NCBI GenBank assembly: GCA_900754445.1
Contig: CAAECW010000097.1
Coordinates: 1-10,328 of the forward strand
Direction of reading: 5' to 3'
DNA length: 10,328 nucleotides
DNA from: an uncultured Collinsella sp.
GTDB taxonomy: Bacteria > Actinomycetota > Coriobacteriia > Coriobacteriales > Coriobacteriaceae
Shown here: positions 1 through 6,083 of the stretch, in pieces
Position numbering within the stretch: the stretch's first letter is position 1
Layout of the letters: each line of letters starts with the position of its first letter
Made by a program: the position numbers and the translations under genes
The notes under the pieces: generated by a model
Database searches by the model: none
Told to the model about the DNA's origin: nothing
What the model saw: the letters and a program-made list of their open reading frames with translations, nothing else

Positions 1-40
1 ACGGAAGAGGTCAGAAGTTCAAATCTTCTAACGCCCACCA
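1..40 (+). tRNA. tRNA, 3' part only (isotype not determinable)
   Basis: The window opens inside a tRNA gene. Visible are the 3' side of the anticodon stem (about 3-7), a five-base variable loop AGGTC (8-12), a T arm with stem AGAAG/CTTCT (13-17 with 25-29) and loop TTCAAAT (18-24), the 3' acceptor strand AACGCCC (30-36), discriminator A37 and an encoded CCA at 38-40. The anticodon lies upstream of the window, so the amino acid cannot be assigned. The short variable loop excludes the long-arm tRNAs (Leu, Ser, Tyr). Confidence 0.88.
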
Positions 41-49
41 AATGTTCGC

Positions 50-85
50 AGCTCAGAGGCTATGTCCTCTGGGCTGTTTTGTTTT
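50..85 (+). terminator. Rho-independent terminator after the tRNA
   Basis: A ten-pair stem (50-59 with 66-75, one G-T wobble) closes a six-base loop and is followed by two runs of four T (77-80 and 82-85). It sits ten bases after the tRNA CCA end, so it most likely ends the tRNA transcript. Confidence 0.8.
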
Positions 86-196
86 GGTCGCCAAATGGGT
101 CGCCAAATCGCCGGCAAAAGGTATCTCAATTCATGAAAGAGCGGTTCTGAGCGTCTGTTTAGCCTTGTCATCTCAATCGAGTGGGGGTGGACCATT

Positions 197-826
197 TTGA
201 ACATAACCGTGCATCTCGTTGACGTTTCTGCGATCGATCCCGGCGAGACCGTTGCTATGGCATCAATCGCGGGACGCTATGCCTCGCGTGCCTCCAATGG
301 GGATCTTCCAATTGCGTCTCGGAGGGAAGCTGCAGGCGTGGGTCTGCTGCTTCGCGACGCCCTAGGTGTCTTCGACGACACCCAGCTTGCGCGTTCTGCT
401 TTCGGCAAGATCGAGCTTGCGGATGGGGAGGCACCCTCTATTTCCATTTCACATGGCGGAAGCGTGGCCGTCCTCGCTGTTTCCGATGTTGCTCGGTCGG
501 TCGGAGGACCTATTGGCGTGGATATCGAGGCGATCGATGAGATTGCTCCCGTTGCGGTTGGGCGTATGGTGAACGACGACGAGCGCGCGCGGATTAACGC
601 TGCCCCCAATTTGCAAGAACGCAATCTTCGCATGAGTCAGACGTGGACGCGCATTGAGGCTATCCTCAAGGCTGAGGGCGTCGGGTTTTCGATTGACCCT
701 CGCAAAGATGGTATGCCCGGCGGATGGAATACTTCGTCGGTGACATACGGTCGCTGCGTCATCTCTTGCGCGGCACGCTCTATGCCTCGTATCGTCGTCA
801 AGGAGCATGTCTTTCGGGTAGCATAG
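197..826 (+). CDS. 4'-phosphopantetheinyl transferase, Sfp-type
   Basis: This 209-residue protein resembles the Sfp/AcpT family, which moves the phosphopantetheine arm of coenzyme A onto a serine of an acyl carrier protein. Seen in the sequence: a SISH segment with His86 (matching the Sfp NISH histidine), the metal-binding GVDIE motif with Asp109 and Glu111, and WTRIEAILKAEG (150-161), which matches the family W(T/S)xKE(A/S)xxK signature except that the Lys before Glu154 is Ile153. The start is taken as TTG at 197, preceded by a strong GGGGGTGG (183-190) six bases upstream; an in-frame ATG lies at 257. The gene is followed 28 bases later by a TetR regulator and lies upstream of an operon with its own ACP gene (3647-3880), which I infer to be its substrate. 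It could also serve the fatty-acid ACP. Confidence 0.82.
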   Translation: MNITVHLVDVSAIDPGETVAMASIAGRYASRASNGDLPIASRREAAGVGLLLRDALGVFDDTQLARSAFGKIELADGEAPSISISHGGSVAVLAVSDVARSVGGPIGVDIEAIDEIAPVAVGRMVNDDERARINAAPNLQERNLRMSQTWTRIEAILKAEGVGFSIDPRKDGMPGGWNTSSVTYGRCVISCAARSMPRIVVKEHVFRVA

Positions 827-854
827 GAGCCAATCGCCAATAGGGGAGGTTGCT

Positions 855-1472
855 ATGTCGCTGAACGCTCAAAACGATATTGCTTCACGGATCGAGGATG
901 CCGTCTTTGAACTTATGGTGACAACTCCGGTGCAGTCGATTAAGGTGGCCGAGGTACTTCGCCTTGCCCATACATCCAAATCTACGTTCTATCGCTGTTA
1001 TCGCTCTGTCGATGATGTGGTTAAACGTTTTGAAGATGAGCTGCTGCAGAATATGCAGGACATCAATGATGTTGCGCTGGAGGCTCGTTTTGGCGATGCG
1101 GAGCTGGACCCTACGCCCACGATGATCAAGCGCATGGAGATCCTCAAGGCTAATCGCTCGAAAGTTTTGGCGCTTAACAGCGATAACGGCGATCCCGTGT
1201 TTGCTCACAAGGCAACGATCTTTATGCATGACTATTTTCGCAATCGGCTTCGCTCGACATTTTCCGATGAAACGGACCTCGACCTGTATCTAGCCTTTGC
1301 GCTTGCGGGCCACCATAACCTCATTCAGTATTGGCTCGAGCCCCGGCCCGACCCTGAGGCGCGCACCGTTGCCGCCGCACTCAATCGCATGTTCTACGCA
1401 CCGCTCTTTGTTGACGATGCATCGCGTCATTGGCACCCACGTATTCCCGATTTTGAAAGGCCAGTCGCGTGA
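855..1472 (+). CDS. TetR/AcrR-family transcriptional regulator
   Basis: A 205-residue predicted DNA-binding regulator. The N-terminal helix-turn-helix spans roughly residues 29-49, including IKVAEVLRLAHTSKSTFYRCY, where the segment SKSTFYRCY is the typical TetR recognition-helix pattern. The rest is a helical ligand/dimer domain without a recognisable ligand class; it contains a late hydrophobic segment ending in HHNLIQYWLE. The ATG at 855 is backed by a near-perfect GGGGAGG (843-849) with five bases of spacing. It begins 28 bases after the phosphopantetheinyl transferase, so the two are probably co-transcribed, and it ends before a strong terminator. The acyl-metabolism operon starts about 340 bases downstream in the same direction, with a palindromic cluster at 1661-1693 as a possible target. 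An acyl-CoA, acyl-ACP or organic acid is a plausible effector, but this is inference. Confidence 0.88.
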   Translation: MSLNAQNDIASRIEDAVFELMVTTPVQSIKVAEVLRLAHTSKSTFYRCYRSVDDVVKRFEDELLQNMQDINDVALEARFGDAELDPTPTMIKRMEILKANRSKVLALNSDNGDPVFAHKATIFMHDYFRNRLRSTFSDETDLDLYLAFALAGHHNLIQYWLEPRPDPEARTVAAALNRMFYAPLFVDDASRHWHPRIPDFERPVA

Positions 1473-1577
1473 GCGGTCGATATTTGGGGATAAACGGTTG
1501 TGCTCCGGGCGAATTGTAGACATTTCTGATCATTAGCTCAAATAATACGAGTCCGTTTATCTGCTATTTGGAACGTC

Positions 1578-1621
1578 TAGCCACGATGTGTCCCATATGA
1601 TGGGACACATCGTGGCTTTTT
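1578..1621 (+). terminator. Strong Rho-independent terminator after the TetR gene
   Basis: A perfect 18-pair stem (1579-1596 with 1600-1617) has a three-base loop, ATG, and is followed by TTTTT at 1617-1621. It cleanly separates the transferase/TetR unit from the operon starting at 1815. There is no matching T run on the other strand, so it appears one-directional. Confidence 0.92.
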
Positions 1622-1660
1622 GTCTCACGTGTCTCGTTTAACCCCTCATAAACTAAAGCT

Positions 1661-1693
1661 ACGTTCAAAAGAACCACTGCAGTAGTTCAACGT
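1661..1693. promoter_or_regulatory. Candidate operator: overlapping palindromes upstream of the thiolase operon
   Basis: The core is GAACcACTGCAGTaGTTC (1671-1688), an 18-base dyad with one mismatched pair. It overlaps a second perfect dyad, GTTCAAAAGAAC (1663-1674), and the whole is flanked by ACGTT (1661-1665) and AACGT (1689-1693). Size and symmetry suit a TetR-family site, and it lies between the TetR terminator and the operon. Weak -10-like TAAACT (1649-1654) and TACGTT (1660-1665) sit just upstream, but I see no convincing -35, so the promoter is not called. Confidence 0.42.
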
Positions 1694-1708
1694 GTGACGG
1701 CACAGAAA

Positions 1709-1742
1709 AGCCGCGAGCGCTCTCTCACCTTCGCTCGCGGCT
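1709..1742. repeat. GC-rich inverted repeat in the operon leader
   Basis: An 11-pair perfect stem (1709-1719 with 1732-1742) has a 12-base loop. On the + strand no T run follows, so it is not a normal terminator in the gene direction. On the - strand it is followed by TTTTC, which would make it terminator-like for antisense transcripts. It lies about 70 bases before the thiolase start and could be a leader structure or a block to antisense reading. The remainder of 1473-1814 shows no gene. Confidence 0.55.
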
Positions 1743-1814
1743 GGATTGCGCCATCATTCCGTACACCTTCACATGATTAGGATGTGATATTCAGTGGTTA
1801 CGCTCGGAAAGAAC

Positions 1815-3080
1815 ATGCGCAGCGTCTCGATTGTAGGCGTAGGCTGCACCCCGTTCAAGGATTTTGAGGAGCATCCCGAGACCCAGGGCATTGGCGAGGG
1901 CGAGGCGTTTGGCTATGCGGCCCTCGAGGCAATTGCCGATGCCGGCCTTGAGCCCCGCGATATCGACTTTTTCTATCACGGCAGCGCCAATCCGTATCTC
2001 GTTGGCGATTGCATTACCCCCAACATGCAGGTTGCCGATTGGTTTGGTGTTCGTGCCAAGGGCTCTGTCCATCATTCCGAGGCTTGCTGCACGGGCTACG
2101 TCGCCCTTGAGCAGGCCGTGATGGCAGTCGCCTCCGGTGCCTACGATGTTGTCCTTACGGGTGCCTGCGATTTGGCTTCGACGCTTCCCGTTGAGCATAT
2201 GCCCTCCCATATTCGCCAGGACTTTACGCTCGACGTCATGATTCCCTCGCTCGATAAGATCTATGACCGCGCGTATGGTCGCCCGCTCGATGGTGCCTTT
2301 GGTGTGTCGTTCGACAACTGGATCAACGAGTATTCGATGCAGTACGACCTTACCGCCGATCAGATCGATGACGCCCTGAACGGCCTTACCAAGAGCCTTC
2401 GCCGCGGTGCCGTCCTGAATCCCCTTGCCTGGTACGAGACCACGGTCGAGGAGGACGCGAAGGCAGCTGGGTTCGATACTGCCGACGAGTATCTCAAGAG
2501 CATGTACAACCCGCGCGTTACGCAGTACCTGCGCGTTACCGGCTTTGAGAAGAAGTGCGACGGTGCCGCCGCTGTTGTCGTAATGCCCACGGAGAAGGCC
2601 AAGGCCATGGGTGTCCCGTATGCACCTATCGAGGTTCTGGGTACGGGCGCCTCTGCGGTCGAGGCCGGTCTGCTCCATAACGAGCACTGGGCTACCAAGG
2701 TGGCCGCCAAGCAGGTCTATGACCTTACTGGCGTGAGCCCCGATGAGATCGACCTGTTCATGTGCAATGACTTCTTCCTGGCTTCTGAGATCGTTTCGGC
2801 CGAGGAGTGCGGCTATATTCCGCGCGGCGAGGCTTGGAAGTACGCGATCGATGGTCGCACCGCTTTTGACGGCGATAAGCCCATCAACCCGCACGGTGGC
2901 CGTTGCAACTTCGGTCACGCTCATGGCGCATCCGGCATCGCCGATATCGTCGAGGCCGTCAAGCAGATGCGTGGCGTCGCCGGTGCTACCCAGATGAAGA
3001 AGATCCCCGAGACGGCGTTCCTGCGCGGTTTTGGCGGTTCTCAGAACGTGCGCTGCCAGATTCTTCGTACCGTCGCCTAA
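1815..3080 (+). CDS. Thiolase-fold acyltransferase, SCP2/lipid-transfer-type
   Basis: A 421-residue thiolase-superfamily protein that makes or breaks carbon-carbon bonds in acyl thioesters. Residues are numbered from the ATG at 1815. SEACCTG places the nucleophile at Cys91; CNDFF (317-321) occupies the usual NEAF/HDCF site; NPHGG followed by GHAHGASG supplies the catalytic His368. The C-terminus (FGGSQNVRCQIL) lacks the CxGxG cysteine of classical thiolases, as in SCP2-type members. I prefer the ATG at 1815 because MRSVSIVGVGCTPF matches the normal family N-terminus and GGAAAG precedes it closely; a GTG at 1794 is an alternative. The next gene is a DUF35 partner, the usual companion of this class in archaeal HMG-CoA synthesis, PhlACB and steroid aldolases. 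Condensation, thiolysis or retro-aldol cleavage are all possible. Confidence 0.85.
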   Translation: MRSVSIVGVGCTPFKDFEEHPETQGIGEGEAFGYAALEAIADAGLEPRDIDFFYHGSANPYLVGDCITPNMQVADWFGVRAKGSVHHSEACCTGYVALEQAVMAVASGAYDVVLTGACDLASTLPVEHMPSHIRQDFTLDVMIPSLDKIYDRAYGRPLDGAFGVSFDNWINEYSMQYDLTADQIDDALNGLTKSLRRGAVLNPLAWYETTVEEDAKAAGFDTADEYLKSMYNPRVTQYLRVTGFEKKCDGAAAVVVMPTEKAKAMGVPYAPIEVLGTGASAVEAGLLHNEHWATKVAAKQVYDLTGVSPDEIDLFMCNDFFLASEIVSAEECGYIPRGEAWKYAIDGRTAFDGDKPINPHGGRCNFGHAHGASGIADIVEAVKQMRGVAGATQMKKIPETAFLRGFGGSQNVRCQILRTVA

Positions 3081-3118
3081 GCGACCGCGGTTTTCGATTT
3101 CCCATAAGGAGTATTCTC

Positions 3119-3541
3119 ATGCAACTCAAAGACATGGAGCCCGTGGTCAAGAAGTTCTACACGGGTCTTGAAGAGGGCATCTATTGGGCACGTCAGTGCC
3201 CCGAGTGCGGAGCTGTCGAGTTTCCGCCTCACCTTGCCTGCAATGCCTGCGGCTACCACAAGACCGATTGGGTCCAGGTGACTGGTCACGGCCATCTGAT
3301 CGATTTTACCCTGCCTGGTCCGCAGAACGACAAGCCCTACCTCAAGGAGTATGGCAAGTACGCCTACGGCGCCGTCGATATCGACGAGGGTTCTCAGTAC
3401 ACCTACGTCATCTACGGCATTACCAAGAAGAAGGCCCCCGAGATTCGCGCCAAACTCATGGCGGGCGAGACCGTTGGCGTCCATGCCAAGGTCATCGACC
3501 GTCCGGGCTACAAAGAACTTACGTTCGAGCTTGACGACTAA
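3119..3541 (+). CDS. Zn-ribbon/OB-fold protein (DUF35), thiolase partner
   Basis: A 140-residue two-domain protein. A rubredoxin-like zinc ribbon has Cys27, Cys30, Cys41 and Cys44 (CPECG and CNACG), followed from about residue 50 by a beta-rich OB-fold segment. Before the ribbon, an N-terminal stretch (FYTGLEEGIYWARQCPECG) matches the usual DUF35 arrangement. Family members are non-catalytic or channelling subunits that bind a thiolase-fold enzyme and help hold the acyl-CoA or carrier arm. The ATG at 3119 has AAGGAG (3106-3111) seven bases upstream; longer in-frame reading to 2903 would overlap the thiolase gene and has no family support. It follows the thiolase stop by 38 bases, so the pair is almost certainly co-expressed as a complex. 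Confidence 0.87.
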   Translation: MQLKDMEPVVKKFYTGLEEGIYWARQCPECGAVEFPPHLACNACGYHKTDWVQVTGHGHLIDFTLPGPQNDKPYLKEYGKYAYGAVDIDEGSQYTYVIYGITKKKAPEIRAKLMAGETVGVHAKVIDRPGYKELTFELDD

Positions 3542-3576
3542 GTTTTCACCCTTGTAACAATTCGATTCCTCTCTTA

Positions 3577-3627
3577 GGCCACGGCGGGACCCATGTCTCC
3601 AGCCCGCCGTGGTCGCCCCTCTTTTTT
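3577..3627 (+). terminator. Intra-operon hairpin with T run (attenuator-like)
   Basis: A 12-pair stem (3577-3588 with 3603-3614, one G-T wobble) with a 14-base loop is followed, after a seven-base gap, by TTTTTT at 3622-3627. The gap makes it a weaker than usual terminator. It lies between the DUF35 and ACP genes, so partial termination or RNA processing could set different levels for the two halves of the operon. Confidence 0.6.
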
Positions 3628-3646
3628 ATCTTAGAAAGGCTTTGCC

Positions 3647-3880
3647 ATGAACGAAGAACTCACTCAGCAGATCTGCGATTTTGCCAAGTCCGCCTACAAC
3701 TATGACGGCGATGTGACCCCCGAGACGACGTTCGAGACTCTAGGCAAGGGCTCGATGAAGATGATCGCCCTGACGTCCATGATCGAGAACGAGCTCGATG
3801 CCGAGGTTCCCGTTCGCGAGGTCATGGTCATGAAGACCATCGGCGAGCTTATCGAGCGCACTGCCGAAGAGATGGAGTAA
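3647..3880 (+). CDS. Acyl carrier protein (non-canonical, GSM motif)
   Basis: A 77-residue acidic protein of carrier-protein size and pattern. Predicted helix I covers about residues 2-16. The segment FETLGKGSMKMIALTSMIEN (29-48) aligns with the ACP signature LGxDSLxxxELxxxxE; Ser36 is the expected phosphopantetheine attachment site, although the usual Asp-Ser-Leu is Gly-Ser-Met here. A final helix begins near residue 62 (TIGELIERTAEEME). The start ATG has AGAAAGG (3633-3639) seven bases upstream. The next gene begins six bases after the stop. This does not look like the fatty-acid synthase ACP, which normally keeps DSL and sits with fab genes; a dedicated carrier for this operon is inferred. 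The transferase at 197-826 is the likely activating enzyme. Confidence 0.8.
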   Translation: MNEELTQQICDFAKSAYNYDGDVTPETTFETLGKGSMKMIALTSMIENELDAEVPVREVMVMKTIGELIERTAEEME

Positions 3881-3885
3881 CTGCC

Positions 3886-4893
3886 ATGGACCTGATGCAG
3901 ACCCTGCGCGAGCAGGCTGCCGCCAAGCCTATGCGCGTTGCTTTTCCCGAGGGCGAAAACGAGACCATGATGCAGGCGGTCGCAAAGATCGCCGCCGAGC
4001 ATCTTGCCGAATGTGTGCTGGTCGGCGACGGCGGTAAGCTCAAGGAGCTTGCCGATGAGCGCGGCATCTCCCTTGACGGCATCGAGATTGTCGATGTGAC
4101 CGACGAGGAGGCGAACGCCGCTTGTTGCGAGCGCTACCTTTCTCATCCGGATTGCAAGTTTAAGCCCAAGGGCGCTGCGCGCCGTATGACGCGTCCGCTT
4201 GAGCGCGCCCTGATTTTGCAGGTGCTCGGCGATGTCGACGTTATGTTCGCCGGTATCGATAACGCTACGGGCGATATCATCCTGGCGGGTCAGACCATCG
4301 TCGGTCTTGCTGACGGGGTGGACACTGTGAGCTCGTGCGGTATCGCCGACATTCCCAACTGGAACGGCGGCGAAGGTGGCCTTTTGGCTTTTGGCGATTC
4401 TGCCGTTTGCGTTGACCCCACGAGCGAGGAGCTTGCCTCGATCGCGATTTCGTCGAGTGAAACGGTGCGCTCGCTGACCGGATGGGATATCCGTTGCGCG
4501 CTGCTTTCGCATTCGACTGACGGTTCGATGGATAACGAACTCGTCGATAAGGTACGTCGTGCTCGCGAGATTGCCAACGATCGCCGTCCCGACCTTGCCA
4601 TCGACGGTGAGTTCCAGTTTGATTCGGCGATTAACCCCAAGGTCGCGGCCAAGAAGGTGCATCGTGAGTCCGCTGTTGCAGGCCAGGCCAATGTGGTCAT
4701 CTGGCCCGATATCAACGTGGGCAATATCGGCGTCAAGATCATCCAGAATTTGACCGGTGCCAATGCTTACGGCCCCATGCTTCAGGGCTTCAAGAAGATC
4801 GTGTGCGATTGCTCGCGCTCTGCGCCCGTCGATGAGATCGTCGGCAACGTGGTGATGAGCTGCGTGCGCGCTCAGGCGCTTAAGGAGGCTTAA
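3886..4893 (+). CDS. Phosphate acyltransferase (Pta/Ptb family)
   Basis: A 335-residue enzyme that interconverts acyl-CoA plus phosphate with acyl-phosphate plus CoA. Family marks: RVAFPEGENE (17-26), FAGIDNATGD (121-130), a central SSCGIADIPNWN (149-160), DPTSEELASIA (177-187), LLSHSTDGS (206-214), DGEFQFDSAINPKVA (240-254), and the C-terminal GPMLQGFKKIVCDCSRSAPVDEIV (split around 296-319), which matches the GPxLQG...SRG region that lines the active site. Length fits the acetate-type Pta core (about 330) better than typical Ptb (about 300), but its neighbour is a butyrate-type kinase, so the acyl chain is uncertain. The ATG at 3886 has GGAG (3874-3877) inside the ACP tail. Being next to an ACP gene raises the possibility of acyl-ACP use, as in PlsX chemistry, though it is not PlsX-like. 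Confidence 0.9.
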   Translation: MDLMQTLREQAAAKPMRVAFPEGENETMMQAVAKIAAEHLAECVLVGDGGKLKELADERGISLDGIEIVDVTDEEANAACCERYLSHPDCKFKPKGAARRMTRPLERALILQVLGDVDVMFAGIDNATGDIILAGQTIVGLADGVDTVSSCGIADIPNWNGGEGGLLAFGDSAVCVDPTSEELASIAISSSETVRSLTGWDIRCALLSHSTDGSMDNELVDKVRRAREIANDRRPDLAIDGEFQFDSAINPKVAAKKVHRESAVAGQANVVIWPDINVGNIGVKIIQNLTGANAYGPMLQGFKKIVCDCSRSAPVDEIVGNVVMSCVRAQALKEA

Positions 4894-4896
4894 GGT

Positions 4897-6009
4897 ATGT
4901 CCGATAAAAAGACTCCCTGGCGCATCCTGGTAATCAACCCGGGTTCCACTTCCACGAAGGTGGGCGTTTTTGAGGGCGATGAGTGCAAGCTCAGCAAGAA
5001 CGTTGCGCACGATGCGAAGGACCTTGCCCAGTTCGACGGGGTTTCGGCTCAGATGCCGTATCGCTGCGATCTGATTCTTGGAGCACTGGAGGAGGCGGGC
5101 CTAAAGCTCGAGGACTTTGATGCCTTTGTCGGTCGCGGCGGTGGCTTGCTTTCGCTGCCCGGTGGTACGTATGCCATCAATGAGGTCATGCTCGAGCATG
5201 CTCGCGTCGGCGCAAATGGCATTCAACACCCGGCGCAGCTGGGACCCCAGATTGCCCACGAATTTGCCGTGAAATGTGGCAAGCCCGCCTTTGTGGTGAA
5301 TCCTCCCGATACTGACGAGCTGTGCGACCTCGCACGTATGACGGGCATTAAGGGCGTGTATCGAAACGTGCACCTGCACGCCCTTAATCTCAAAGAGACT
5401 GCCATCCGCCATGCGGCAAAGCTCGGTCGCCCCTATGATGAGTGCAACTTCATTGTTTGCCATATCGGCGGCGGCATCTCTATCTCGGCTCATCTTAAGG
5501 GCAAGATGGTGGACGGCAACGACATCGTTGGCGGCGAGGGCCCCATGGCGCCGACGCGCTGCGGATCGGTTCCCGCGATCGAGGTCGCGAAGTATACGGC
5601 AGAGCATGGTCTCGACGTTGCCCGCGCCCATTGCATGAAGACCGGTGGCTTCGTTGACCTTTTGGGTACGTCCGATGCCATCGAGGTGTGCGATCGCGCC
5701 GCTGCGGGCGATAAGGCTGCGGCTCGCGCCTGGGATGCAATGGTCTACCAAATCTGCAAGTGGATTGGCGAGATGGCTTGTGTGCTGAAGGGCGACGTCG
5801 ACGGCATCTTGCTCGGAGGCGGCATGGTCCACAGCAAGGAGCTCGTTGCCTCGATTGAGGAATGCTGCTCTTGGATCGCCCCCGTGTCTGCCTATCCGGG
5901 TGAGTTTGAGCTCGAGGCTATGGCCGCTGGTGCCTGTCGCGTGCTCGATGGTGTTGAGGAAGCGCTCGTGTACAGCGGAGAACCCGTGTTCACCGGATTT
6001 AACGACTAA
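4897..6009 (+). CDS. buk: Butyrate kinase-type acyl kinase
   Basis: A 370-residue member of the acetokinase (ASKHA) family, converting acyl-phosphate plus ADP to carboxylate plus ATP, or the reverse. Motifs: phosphate-1 loop INPGSTSTKVGVF (13-25), VGRGGGLLSLPGGTY (78-92) typical of butyrate kinases rather than acetate kinases, HIGGGISISAHLKGKMVDG (189-207), GGEGPMAPTRCGSVP (212-226), adenosine-site LGGGM (306-310) and PGEFELEAMAAGA (334-346). It is slightly longer than the roughly 355 residues usual for Buk. The ATG at 4897 has AAGGAGG (4882-4888) overlapping the end of the preceding gene, and only three bases separate stop and start, so the two are translationally coupled. It ends in tandem stops (TAA TAG). 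Acyl specificity (butyrate, branched or other) cannot be read from these motifs. Confidence 0.9.
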   Translation: MSDKKTPWRILVINPGSTSTKVGVFEGDECKLSKNVAHDAKDLAQFDGVSAQMPYRCDLILGALEEAGLKLEDFDAFVGRGGGLLSLPGGTYAINEVMLEHARVGANGIQHPAQLGPQIAHEFAVKCGKPAFVVNPPDTDELCDLARMTGIKGVYRNVHLHALNLKETAIRHAAKLGRPYDECNFIVCHIGGGISISAHLKGKMVDGNDIVGGEGPMAPTRCGSVPAIEVAKYTAEHGLDVARAHCMKTGGFVDLLGTSDAIEVCDRAAAGDKAAARAWDAMVYQICKWIGEMACVLKGDVDGILLGGGMVHSKELVASIEECCSWIAPVSAYPGEFELEAMAAGACRVLDGVEEALVYSGEPVFTGFND

Positions 6010-6022
6010 TAGTGCTGTGTTT

Positions 6023-6064
6023 GGGGCGGCCGCTGGTGATGCCTGGCCGCTCCGACCCTTTTCT
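6023..6064 (+). terminator. Hairpin between kinase and transporter genes
   Basis: A nine-pair GC-rich stem (6023-6031 with 6045-6053, one G-T wobble) with a 13-base loop is followed by a short pyrimidine/T stretch (CCCTTTTCT, 6056-6064). It could terminate some transcripts before the transporter or protect the upstream mRNA. The T stretch is poor, so read-through is expected. Confidence 0.5.
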
Positions 6065-6083
6065 CTAAGTGTAAGGATGGATC

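Noticed and set aside
1791..2924. 377-residue open frame on the - strand
   Set aside because: Antisense to the thiolase gene, with low-complexity composition and no motif.
2903..3118. Longer N-terminus for the DUF35 protein
   Set aside because: It would overlap the thiolase gene by about 180 bases; the ATG at 3119 has a good AAGGAG and gives the normal family length.
3700..5010. 436-residue open frame on the - strand
   Set aside because: It lies opposite the clearly real ACP, phosphotransacylase and kinase genes and spans their boundaries without any recognisable domain.
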